DNA from: Rhizoctonia solani
Taxonomy: Eukaryota; Basidiomycota; Agaricomycetes; Cantharellales; Ceratobasidiaceae
Reading direction: 5' to 3'
DNA length: 64,000 nucleotides
Assembly (NCBI RefSeq): GCF_016906535.1
Contig: NC_057373.1
Span: 1,984,001-2,048,000 of the forward strand
Part shown: positions 35,582 through 45,343 of the stretch, piece by piece
Layout: every line of letters begins with the position of its first letter
Numbering within the stretch: position 1 is the stretch's first letter
Notes under the pieces: generated by a model
Databases searched by the model: none
The model's input: the letters and a program-made list of their open reading frames with translations, nothing else
What the model was told of the DNA's origin: nothing
Program-made: the position numbers and the translations under genes

Positions 35582-36302
35582 ATGGTAGAGTTATCCAGCA
35601 TCTATACGTATTCTTAAGCTCACAAGGTCATTGGGTAGGCCAATGCATCCGCTAAAAAAGTCGCTGCTCAGAATGAGGTTGCGATTCGGAATTTGCAGAT
35701 GGGAATGCTCATAGCCAATGTCAGCATATACATTCCGGTAATCATTGACTTGCTCATTTCCTTTTAATAGGCTCTTTATTGGGTATTACGCTTTCTTTTT
35801 CGCCGACCTGTTTTAGCGCGAGGCCCAACTTCGCTCTACGTACTCACATTCATCCCGACCGTCGTACTATACAGACATCTCACATCCATTGGTCTCCCCC
35901 GAAAAGAACCTAAAACCGGGGCATTAATATCCCCAGGCGAAGACCTACACCAATCTGGGATAACCGAATGGTGCTGGGATATTATTTACGTGACGTGGGG
36001 ATGTGCAGTTGGTAGCTCCTTGTTGGGCAATTGGGTGTGGTGGCTCTATCTTGTGGTACGTGGCTTCTCGTTCATCGTTCTTCGAAACGTGTTCAACTGT
36101 GGTTCAGATCCCCGGCTACGCGGGATTCAAGATCTATACCAAGTTTGTTGGTCCGATGTTCTTCAATAAATCGGGCACTGCTCCAGTTGAAGATGCGTCA
36201 GCAGCAGAACCTACTGGACCGAGCAAGCGTCAACAAAAGTTGCAGCAGAGGGCAGAAAAGGGTGATCCACGCGTCAAACAACAGCAGGTTCGCTCGAAAT
36301 AA
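35582..36302 (+). CDS. SND2/TMEM208-like ER protein-targeting membrane protein
   Basis: This is a small ER membrane protein of the SND pathway. The first coding exon is the ATG alone: the intron 35585-35638 follows directly, and the next exon reads ANASAKKVAAQNEVAIRNLQ and then MGMLIANVS. Further exons: ALYWVLRFLFRRPVLARGPT, SLYVLTFIPTVVLYRHLTSI with GLPRKEPKTGALISPGEDL, GITEWCWDIIYVTWGCAVGS and SLLGNWVWWLYLVIPGYAGF with KIYTKFVGPMFF. The tail is Lys/Gln-rich (GPSKRQQKLQQRAEKGDPRV) and ends RSK. Three hydrophobic segments and the P-x-Y-A-x-Y/F-K motif match TMEM208/Snd2. It is about 170 residues. Confidence 0.85.
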
Positions 36303-36502
36303 TTTAGAAAGACGTGGTGTTCTTGTTATGCATGTAATTTACTACTTTTGAATCGATAAAAGATGCAGTGTGCATGTATACAGTATTTCAAATTCTGTGA
36401 GCTTGGTGCTTGCCACGATCTGTTTACGACACGCCATAGGCTTGATGTGGGTTACTTGTTGTTAATCGGCTAGACGGCTAATCCCAAACTTACCAAGCTC
36501 TT

Positions 36503-37431
36503 ATGGCCGACCAAGTGTTCGCGTTTGATGAATCACCAACCAGATCCAACCACAAGAACTCAAACGGGAATGGACAAGCACCATCTGGAATTGCTATAAC
36601 CGAGCCAATTGCTTCTCAATGTATTCAACGCTTGGTTCAGATCCAGTTAAGAGTAGAGGGATTCAAAGGGGCGGACCGGAGCGCGATGGACGCCATCGAG
36701 CGAGAGGTGGTTAGCTGTGAGTCGACCCGTACATGAGTACTCTTAAAGATACTAATCTGAAAGTAGACTTGAATGACACGTACGAACTGGCTGTCGCACT
36801 CGCGAATAATTCTGGACGATCAAGACCCGGTGCACAAGACGTTCTCAAAGCATGTGAAGACGGAGACTTGTCAGTCCAGGACCTGAAGCGAGTCATGAAG
36901 CGAACAGCCAAGGTGTCTCGTACGTCGTTCGTTCTTGTTAACTCCTTTCTTTGAACTAATGCACAAAAGGGTCAAGCGTGCCGATGTTCAAACCCGCTCC
37001 CAAGCGTCGCCGAGTCCTGAACTGTTGGGATCAGACGAATCCTCTGCAGGGGAAGAAAACCCAGATACATCCAAGACAGAAAAATCCAAGGATAATTCGA
37101 ACAAGCCTAGGACACTTAAACATCTTCCGGGTCAGCTTCCGGATTTACCGCCCAAGCATTCTTACATGCGAACTTCAGCAAGTTCTTTTGTTGCCCATAA
37201 GAACGTAATATTGATAATTGCTCGTAGTCCTCAAGTGCGCCCAAACCCTCGTTGAGCCTTCTAGATCAACAACTAGAGCGAAGCATGCTGGTTCAAACCT
37301 CGTTACAGAACATTGTCAAAGCGACCAACGGTGCCGATACAACACCTCAACACGACCTCCTCGCTGAGGTTGTAAATTGGGAGACCGTTGGTCCGCAGGC
37401 AGCAGAAAACATGAAACGATGGAACGTTTAG
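36503..37431 (+). CDS. TAF8: TFIID subunit 8 (TAF8-like), histone-fold protein
   Basis: The start is MADQVFAFDESPTRSNHKNS. The histone-fold (Bromo_TP) region reads SQCIQRLVQIQLRVEGFKGA, then DRSAMDAIEREVVS, DLNDTYELAVALANNSGRSR and PGAQDVLKACEDGDLSVQDL. The middle is basic (FKPAPKRRRV). The TAF8 signature follows: GQLPDLPPKHSYMRTS, where the P-D-L-P-P-K-H-(S/T)-Y-x-R-T block is diagnostic. The end reads LLAEVVNWETVGPQAAENMK. TAF8 pairs with TAF10 in TFIID, the promoter-recognition complex of RNA polymerase II. It is about 250 residues with several short introns. Confidence 0.85.
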
Positions 37432-37744
37432 ATTTTATTTTTACTCAGCCTTGTACTGTGTCTTTGTTCTGTCATGTCAACTATTTAATTTTCATCCCGG
37501 CGGCCCCACAGAGGTTTGTTGTTGTTGGGGCACGCGCACACAACACTGCATCAGCATCACGATTCTTCCGTGTGTTCGGAAACGAAGCTGGATCTAAACT
37601 CCCACCTCAACAGTTTACCACCACAACCCTTCCCTGCCCCTCCCTCAACTACGTAAATTAAATGCGAGAGGACTAATCCTTCGCAACACACAAAAAGAAT
37701 CATCTGTTTTTATTTTATTTGAGAATTTGGAGTTTTTGGATACG
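37432..37744. other. Intergenic region between TAF8 and the Pom34-like gene
   Basis: No gene is supported. A pyrimidine/AC-rich stretch is at 37600-37660, and T-rich sequence stands just before the ATG at 37745. Confidence 0.5.
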
Positions 37745-38715
37745 ATGAGCGCTCCTCGTACACCTGTTCGAAAGGCTTATGCTGGGTCTACGTCGCCTAG
37801 CAAGTCGGTATTTGCGACGAATATTACCAGGGGAACTGCACAGGCTAGATTCAAGGTGGGTTATCGTTGGTTGGGGTGCATGGTGCGGGAGCTGAGATGG
37901 ATCCCAGTCCAATGTTGCAGCGCTCTTGGTCCTTCTCGGACTACAATTTTTCGCACCCGGAGCGGTCGAACTGACGCTCGCCACGACCAAGTTGTGCGCA
38001 TCGACTCTCTCGCCTATATTCGGGGACAGCTTTGGGGGAAAGTTTGCTTCATTTGTTGGTAAGTCCGCTTACTTTTCGTAATATTCGATTTTTGGTTTAA
38101 ATAGTGTCGAGTAGAGATATCGGTACCGTTGGTCTTGATATGGAACACGATCGAGGCCGCGTATAGGATCCAGTGGCCGGCGACATATGTACCTACTCCG
38201 CCTACCCCTGGTCCCTTCTCGACGCCCTTGTCACCTGCTCAGAGAAGGCTGAGGGGCCTCACACCCAAGGTCTGTTCATCCCAAACCGTTGGTAGATTGT
38301 TCAGTAGACTGACGAAACTCCCAGCCCTCTCGTCCACCCAGCTTCCCGGCCCCTGCTCTCCCTCCTTCGCCACTCCGTTCGCCATCCAAGGAGTTCATGC
38401 CAACTGCGTCGACTTCCCCTACCAAAGGCGACAAGAACCCATTTTTGGCTGCGTCGGCTTCGAACCCTTTTGCTCCTTCTCGGTCGAGTACGAATCCGTT
38501 CTTGAGTGGGAGTTTGAATACCGGTCCGCCTTCGCCTTCGCTGAGGGATTCGTTTGCTGCGAGCGCTTCGTCATCGTTCAACGGCAAGCACAGCGTTGGG
38601 CCCGGAAGTAAGTACTCTTCGAATCGCTTGTTGAGGGAATGAGCTGATGTGTGCGTTTGTAGAAGCATTGGATCGCTCGATGGTGGAGAGTTTGGTTTCC
38701 GAGTTGGATCGATGA
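37745..38715 (+). CDS. Putative Pom34/NPCC-like membrane protein with NPF motifs
   Basis: The start is MSAPRTPVRKAYAGSTSPSK, then SVFATNITRGTAQARFK. The next exon encodes a hydrophobic segment, SNVAALLVLLGLQFFAPGAV, followed by ELTLATTKLCASTLSPIFGD. A second hydrophobic stretch VEISVPLVLIWNTIEAAYRI leads to QWPATYVPTPPTPGPFSTPL. The cytosolic tail reads SPTKGDKNPFLAASASNPFA and then PSRSSTNPFLSG, three Asn-Pro-Phe motifs. The last exon is ALDRSMVESLVSELDR. Two membrane segments in an otherwise Ser/Pro-rich small protein suggest the fungal nuclear-pore component Pom34 family, but I recognise this only from layout. The NPF motifs are typical ligands of EH domains in endocytosis, so an endocytic adaptor is the alternative. 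The exon structure in the 38270-38400 region is uncertain. Confidence 0.5.
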
Positions 38716-38852
38716 ATATACCTCTATGTCTGTGTGCGGACATATACCGGGACGCTATTCTTTTGTTAATGACTGATGTTGTACGCGTGGTGTGAGAATA
38801 TATAACGTTATTGTTTCATATCATCTCATTGCAGGAACAAATATAATACAGT

Positions 38853-39566
38853 TTATGCGGTAGGTTTGGCATCTGAGTGGCCAAGTGACGTCCCAGGTTG
38901 GATGACGTCCCTGATTCGTTGTTTCTGTCATAGATAAGAAAGCTGGATGGAAAATGGGGTATATGCATACTTACGAGAACCTTTAGCTCTGGGAAACCTC
39001 CTTCGGTTTTACGGTCCCATACTAGTTTGGGGTCGTCCGAGTCGGCGGGGAGCAACCAGACGCGGAAACGACCACCCGTTTCGGTCGAGTTGAGGGGAAC
39101 GAGGGTGATGGAGGATAGTGCGGGGGGAGGAAAGGTCAAAAAGAGTTCGGTCTGGGTCCATGTGGCCCGATGTAGCCTGGAGAGGGTTGTTCGATTATCA
39201 CGCATGGAAACAGGCCCAACCCGATTATCACAACCAAAGGAAATCCCAACGAGTCGATTATCAGGACATTCGGTTGCGATTATCAGATGAGAAGGCGAGA
39301 AAAACATACCATCGGCACTGCAAGCATACTGTAGATCAGCCTCGCTCGATCGTATATAGGGCAAAGAGGGTGTGTGTGCATACACGATCGCAAAACTCGA
39401 TGACCACGCTGGGTGCAGGCCCGGAACGGGGAGCGATAAACGTGGTGGGATCAAGTGTGTTTGTTGCTGTTGTTGTCGTCGTCGTCGCAGCGGTTGATAT
39501 ATGGACCTCTGCCGGGGCATGGTAGACTGGTGCGGGGGGACATTGGTCTGTTTCGCAGTCGGCCAT
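38853..39566 (-). CDS. Rdx-family (SelW/SelT/SelH-like) thioredoxin-fold protein
   Basis: The start is MADCETDQCPPAPVYHAPAE, then a Thr-rich linker (ISTAATTTTTTATNT). The Rdx core is SVVIEFCDRCRWLHRATWTQ, then TELFLTFPPPALSSITLVP, GGRFRVWLLPADSDD and LVWDRKTEGGFPELKVLKQR, ending GHSDAKPTA. The redox pair is C-D-R-C, Cys in both positions with no selenocysteine. A G-G-F-P-E motif after the last strand is characteristic of the family. The end exon requires joining VL to KQRIRDVIQPG across a 53-base intron. A general redox role is inferred; targets are unknown. Its promoter is only 93 bases from the ATG of the F-box gene. Confidence 0.8.
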
Positions 39567-39659
39567 GGTGGTTGTAACCAGAGCGGGGGTGCTTGTCTGA
39601 TGTAAGCACTGCCGATGGTTGTTTGGTGAACCCTTTCTGGGCTCCAACACTCGCCCTCG
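39567..39659. promoter_or_regulatory. Very short divergent promoter, Rdx and F-box genes
   Basis: 93 bases lie between two oppositely oriented ATGs, the shortest divergent spacing in the window. No element is recognised. Confidence 0.45.
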
Positions 39660-41328
39660 ATGGTGTTTCCGGACGATGTCTTTCGCGAGATTCTGTCGTA
39701 CCTATGGCCGGTCGATGTTAGTCGGTGAGTGCGAGTGCTATGTTTTTATTTCCAAACTAAATTGGCATGGTCTAGATTCGCGAGGACGTCCAAGCGCAGT
39801 CTGCGCATTGCAGACATGGTGCTCTATAGACGGAACCATATAGCAAGCGTGAATCATCTGGCGTCGTTTTGCCAGGTGAGTGGGTGTGGTTGGGGCTCGA
39901 GATCTATTATGGCATAATAAATGATTTGCAGGCACTGACAAGCCGGGCATCGGCGGCACACGCACTGAACATGGTGTCGATCGACATCCGAGAACACACG
40001 CGGTTTCCTATACCTGCGATCGCGGCCGCACTCCTTGCTTCTCCGAACCTCACACACCTGGCCGTATCGCTCGTTCCCCCACGCGATCCAAAATACTACA
40101 TCGATCCCACTCCCTTGCTCTACGCCTCCAGCCCCACCCTGCGTGAACTCGCATTGACGACCCATGTGCCAACCGCTGCCCTCACCGAATTTCTCATCTC
40201 CCATCCGAACCTTGTCAGCCTGTCCCTCCCCAACCAGAGCCCGGAATCCATGGTCGAACTCGGTGCGGAGTGTGTACCGCGCTTGACGAGTATCACAGCC
40301 CCGCCGGCCCTTGTCGCTTGCCTCGTCCCCGAACGTCCGGTCGTGCATGCAGTCATCTCTCGTCCGGTCCCTCGCGAATTCATGGCCGATGTCATCGAGA
40401 GTCTAGCCGCGTCCAAGGGGCCCCTGCTGAGTCTGGGATTAGAGACCGAACAGGTCTCGTTGGGGGTCATGCAAGAGATAACAGTTCGCCTTCGGGATTT
40501 AAGGAGTCTTTGGGTCAAGGGACGGTTCATGTTTAGGTATTCATTGACTTATGCAGTGCGTTTTTTCTTTTTCCTCTTCTCCCCATTTCTCTCTCTCTTC
40601 CTCTACTTACTTCTTTTGATCAACTTTCTGGTGGATTGACGCCCTGGTGATATTCAGGGCCTATTGCTCGACATGGCTCCCCTTCTTGGACGTAGCCCGC
40701 AACTCACATCGGTTTCGTTGATCGGTTGGCCGGCGATCCGTGCCTTGCCAAAAAGTCCGCAGTCACACCTCTCCGTTTCCCCCTCTACTCCATCGGCGAG
40801 CTTTACTCCTTCGCCATCGCCACCCCCCGCTGTGGACCATACCATCTTGGAAGACGAGCTCCAGGTGACAAGGACGTTCCATACGTGCGCAAGGCAACTC
40901 AGAGAGGTTGTCTTTCCCAGCGGATGCAGGTAAACATAGTTTCCGGTATTTTCATTTCACACTCGCGTTTCGGCTAACCGGTTGGGGTCCACAACAGGTG
41001 GGTCGCGAAACAAGACGATGACGAAGCAACATGGGAACCGGCTCGAGAGTGCCATGGTGCGCGTGTATGGTGGGTCGACCGCGAACTCGAGCTCGAGCTC
41101 GCCGCGGCTCAACAGGAAGCCCATCGGATCGAGCAACTTGAAAGTATGCGTTCGTCCAGACGACGCAGTCGTCCGAGCGGCCGATTCTCTAAACCCAATT
41201 CGTCGGACGACGATGATGAGCAACTTGATTATGCTCGTATTGAGCTCGAGGATGATGCGGATGCGGAAGGTGATGTGGATGAACTGTTTGAGAGTGAACA
41301 GGGTGGCGGGATGTTTATTATTTCATAG
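39660..41328 (+). CDS. F-box protein with leucine-rich-repeat-like region
   Basis: The start is MVFPDDVFREILSYLWPVDV, then SRFARTSKRSLRIADMVLYR, an F-box in the first 45 residues. The rest reads as irregular leucine-rich repeats: LASPNLTHLAVSLVPP, SSPTLRELALTTHVP, LISHPNLVSLSLP, GPLLSLGLETEQVSLGVMQE and RSPQLTSVSLIGWP. A Ser/Pro-rich insert (SPSTPSASFTPSPSPPP) and a highly charged tail with DDDDEQLDYARIELEDDADA follow, ending GGGMFIIS. F-box proteins bind Skp1 and present substrates to SCF ubiquitin ligases; the substrate is unknown. Such genes are very numerous in Agaricomycetes. Confidence 0.75.
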
Positions 41329-41666
41329 CACGCTTGTGCTTTTTCTATTTGCGCATTGTTCAGTGGAGGAAAACCGCAAAAGGTGTTCTCCTGCTTGTAA
41401 CAGTATCTGATTACACTTTATTCTTTTCGTCGCTTTCTTTTTTCCTTTTTTTTTCAAAAACCTTTTCACTCTTTATATAGTGTTTTCTTTGTGGCGGTCA
41501 AAGGTCGGGGATGGGGACGGGGAGGCGCAATCTGTACAGTAGCAAATGACTCTTTTTTCCCCCGTGTATGTACGTCTTGTTCATGGGACAATAGGTTGTA
41601 CACACGTACTACTTGCTGATCAGATCGAACCTAAACCGCATAAACTCAACGAGCAAACTCACAGAT
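41329..41666. other. Convergent 3' flanks, F-box gene and mitochondrial unknown
   Basis: This contains T-rich runs at 41420-41475 and no gene. It is the 3' side of both neighbours. Confidence 0.6.
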
Positions 41667-42424
41667 TCACTCCTTTCGCTCCTTGTCCTGGGCCTCCAAC
41701 TCAACCTTGGCCTCCAAAAGCGTCTCGAGCCCAATCTTGGCCATCGGATCAACACCCCAGAGTGCAGCCTTGACCATCCTCGCCCTCTCGGCCTTGCTCT
41801 CACTCCACCCACCGGCCAATGGGCCAGCGATACCATCGACCGTACCGTGCCCACGCCCACTCAACTCGTTCGCGCTCGGAACAACACGATCGGGCTCCGC
41901 ATCCAGCTCGTCCCGCTCCGCGACAAGGTCCCTGTACGACTTGAGCAGCCCGCCCGAGTTAAAAGTGCGCCGAGCGGGGGCGAACGTCTTGTCGATGGCC
42001 GACGAGAGTGTTTCGGGCGTGATGTACCCTGTCGAAGAGTGGTACAGGTCGATGAGCGCACGCAGCTTTTCGGGGGCGAGCGCGTAGGATGAGAGCGGTG
42101 GGTTTGGAGTGGGTAGTGGGATGTGTGGTCGTTCGCTTGCGTTTAGGGACTCGTGGAAGGATGCTATGCTTGGCGTGGGCTCTGCATTGGGTGGAGAAGT
42201 GTGTGTAGGAGGAGGAGCAGGGGCTGGGGAAGGAGCACGAGTAGAAGCGGATGGAGGGGACACAGGCTTTGACTTGTTTCCTGCTTTTTTATTTGTATTA
42301 CCTTTGCTTTTTTGTTTCCAGAGCCCGGGCCTTCTGGCTTCACAGCAGCCGCAAACGTACGCACGGTGACACGAACGCAAGAGCGGCGGACTAGCGCATT
42401 CATCCCAGAAACGACGACGATCAT
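41667..42424 (-). CDS. Predicted mitochondrial protein of unknown function
   Basis: The N-terminus MIVVVSGMNALVRRSCVRVT followed by VRTFAAAV looks like a mitochondrial presequence. The body has a Pro/Ser-rich stretch (PPSASTRAPSPAPAPPPTHT) and then a helical part: LAPEKLRALIDLYHSSTGYI, TPETLSSAIDKTFAP, LVAERDELDAEPDRV, AERARMVKAALWGVDPMAKI and GLETLLEAKVELEAQDKERK. I do not recognise the family. Near 42305-42320 the frame must change. A 59-base intron starting GTACGT at about 42362 and ending AAAG at about 42304 would do it, as would one missing A in the A6 run. The C-terminal half is the coherent part. Confidence 0.55.
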
Positions 42425-42664
42425 TATGGTTCGGTAGGGGACAAATTAAATCAAAAAGCCAATTACAGCCGCTGGGCGTTTGGCTGCAATTCCTCCGACT
42501 GGAATCATGCCCCGCCCGGTACTTTATAGTAGTAGCCCGAGCCCGAGGCTGGAAACCCACCGGGATGATACAATCTGCCGCGTAGCCGGGCAGGGAATAC
42601 CGAGGAGCCACGGTATACATACGTGACTAGAGGACCCACTCGTTCCACCCATTTGCTTCCAACC
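42425..42664. promoter_or_regulatory. Divergent promoter, mitochondrial unknown and aldehyde dehydrogenase
   Basis: 240 bases lie between two opposite ATGs. A TTTATAG string near 42522 lies about 140 bases upstream of the dehydrogenase start. The call is weak. Confidence 0.35.
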
Positions 42665-44908
42665 ATGACGACCAAACTCGAGTATACTCCTCTGGATGAG
42701 ATCAACCAGGTGAGTTGTCCAGTGTGGGTGTTGTACATGCGACTGACCAGGCGAGCGACCGATCATAGATTCATGCGCGTCTCCATGCGAGTTTCCGGGC
42801 TGGTAAAACCAAATCTATCGATGCCAGAAAAGAAAACATAGTCAAGTTTGCCTATATGATAAAGGACAACGTCGAAGCCCTGCAGAATGCATTGGCTGTG
42901 TGAGTCTGGTTTACATCCCATCGCCTGCTCCGAATTAACTGGAAGCTGGAAACATATAGCGACCTGGGACGACCCAAACTTGAATCCTCGTTCCTCGAAA
43001 TAGACCCACTCATCAAAGAGTCGATTGAGGTTTACAAGTCGGTCGAGAAATGGGCTCAGCCCGACAAGGCTCCGTTTTCGTTGAACTTTGCGCCTATGAA
43101 GCCCGTAGTGCGCAAGGTACGTCCCCCACCCCACTCTTCCGTTGCTGGCAGTACTCATTCAAGCATAGGAACCAAAAGGCGCAGTTCTCGTCATCTCGCC
43201 GTTCAACTACCCCGTTTGGCTGGCTTTCAGTCCAGTTGTGAGTCGAAAATCAAGCACCTTTCCTAGTTGACCCGAATCAAGTCAATCTAATGTGTTTATG
43301 CCTAGATCGGGGCCATTGCCGCTGGGTGTACTGTCGCACTCAAACCATCCGAGCTCACGCCCGCGACGTCTGCTCTCCTCGCGTCGTTGGTCGCCAAGTA
43401 CCTCCCTTCAGATGTCGTCACCGTCGTCAACGGCGCGATTCCAGAGACTACACGGTTGCTTGATTTACCATGGGGCCATATTATGTATACCGGTGGTGGG
43501 AACGTCGGGAGAATCGTTGCTACTGCTGCAGCCAAGCACCTGACACCCGTCACACTCGAGGTTCGCCCAATTCTCCCCACCCCTCTTTTTTATTATTTGT
43601 TGACCCGGACTTGGCGACTGACACAACCGAATTAGTTGGGAGGCAAAAGCCCCGTCATCATCGACCCCGCATCGGACATGAAAGTCGCGGCGCGGAGGAT
43701 TCTCTGGGGCAAAACGATCAACGCCGGCCAAACGTGCGTCGCACCCGACTACGTCCTCGTCCCGCGCGAAGGCCAGGACGCACTCGTCAGAGAGCTCGAG
43801 GTGGCGTACAAGGAGTTTTACCCGCAGGGCGCGAAATCCTCCGACTCGTACTCGCGCATCATCTCCGCTGGCCACTGGGACCGTCTCAAGGGTATGCTGG
43901 ATGGGACTGACGGCAAGGTCGTATTGGGCGGTGGGTCGGATGCGGATCGGGATAGTAAGTTTATTGCGCCTACTGTGGTCAAGGATGTGGGTGGTGATGA
44001 TGCGTTGATGAAGAGGTGTGTTTGTATTTTTCTTCATCTGTGGTCCTGGCGCTGGTTGGCTGACCACGGGATAGTGAGATTTTCGGACCGATTTTGCCTA
44101 TTGTACCCGTCAAGGTGAGCTTTTGTTTACCGGTCGCTTCACGGCGGTTTCTGACTGGGGTGGAAAATAGGACGTGGATGCTGCGATCGAGTACGTTAAT
44201 GCCAAGTAAGTCCTTTTCATTATCAAGAGCTCAAAGTCGTATGCTGACGGCTTTGGCCCAAGCGACCACCCGCTTGCGCTCTACGTCTTCACCAAGAATC
44301 CCTCGTTCAAATCCAAAGGCAAGTTCAGCATATAGCTTTGATACAAAGACACCTCACTAAATCGCTATCACTTGTAGTCTTTGACAATACCCAGAGTGGA
44401 GCAGCCGTCGCCAATGACTTGATTATCCACATTGCCGGTGTGTATCCTCCCATCTCAGAAGCACGGCCAAACTGAAATCGCTATGCAGTCGACGGCCTTC
44501 CTTTCGGCGGGGTTGGTCCTTCCGGATGTGAGTGAATTAACAGTGCATCCTGCCTCTTCATAAAAGGCTTATCGTATTCGTAGACGGAGCACATACTTCA
44601 AAGTTCACGTTCGATACCTTTACCCACTTCCGTTCTTCTATCGACTCGCCTGGATGGTTGGACCTGATACTTGGGGCGCGGTTCCCTCCTTACACCGTAA
44701 GTTATGTCATATGCCCTGGCGCATAAAGGTCTAATGTACGTGTATGCAACAGGCGGCCAAGGCCAAGAAACTGTCTGGTCTCAATCCTGTTACTCTTCCT
44801 TTCCCAAGGCCTGGCACCAAGGCAGCTGGTCCGTGGAGCAAGTGGGCAACTATCATGGGTGTCTTGGCGATTCTGAGTGCTGCGTTTGCCAAGTATAGCA
44901 AGAGGTAA
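42665..44908 (+). CDS. Fatty aldehyde dehydrogenase (ALDH3/Hfd1-like), tail-anchored
   Basis: This enzyme oxidises fatty or aromatic aldehydes to acids with NAD(P). The start is [20 protein letters not shown]. Signatures in order: [20 protein letters not shown] (N-P-F-N-Y-P-like loop), [20 protein letters not shown] (cofactor Lys), [35 protein letters not shown] with the general-base Glu, and [20 protein letters not shown] with the catalytic Cys in [16 protein letters not shown] and [20 protein letters not shown] follow. The C-terminus has a membrane anchor, [19 protein letters not shown], then SKR. The anchor and the ALDH3 motifs fit yeast Hfd1 and human ALDH3A2, placed on ER, lipid droplets or mitochondria. 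About 11 short introns interrupt it. Confidence 0.92.
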
Positions 44909-45343
44909 AAGAGTGCTTCAAGCCGATACTAGGAATGCTAATGCGTGGTCTTGTCCGCTAAAAATCGGTTGTTCGCTCGCTTTTCTATCTACTGTAATTC
45001 CCACAAAACGAATACATTGTTATATCTTCTTGGCACTAAGTATTTCATTTCATTGGACGCCAGGTCAACGTTTATATGGTACACATGCGCACAAAAAAAG
45101 TAGCATTGCGTATACGAGATTAACCATTCGACCTCCCACACACCAGCACAGCACAAAAACGAGCGACAATATAGATGTTACATCCCCATCCTCTTCAAAC
45201 ATACACCTTTCAGCTTCGGGTTACAGATACAAGAAACAGATTGCACGAGACAAAGTCGAGTAACGTATAAAATGTCAAGCACAAACCAAATATCGGAGGT
45301 TCGTGCCGAGATAACAAAATATAATACGCGCGAGCCGAGATGT
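44909..45343. other. Convergent 3' flanks of aldehyde dehydrogenase and DCP2
   Basis: This 435-base AT-rich stretch lies between two stop codons. I see no gene. Polyadenylation regions of both neighbours are expected here. Confidence 0.6.

Noticed and set aside
43465..44067. Minus-strand open frame of 200 residues
   Set aside because: It is antisense to aldehyde dehydrogenase exons that carry the catalytic cysteine region; no independent signature.
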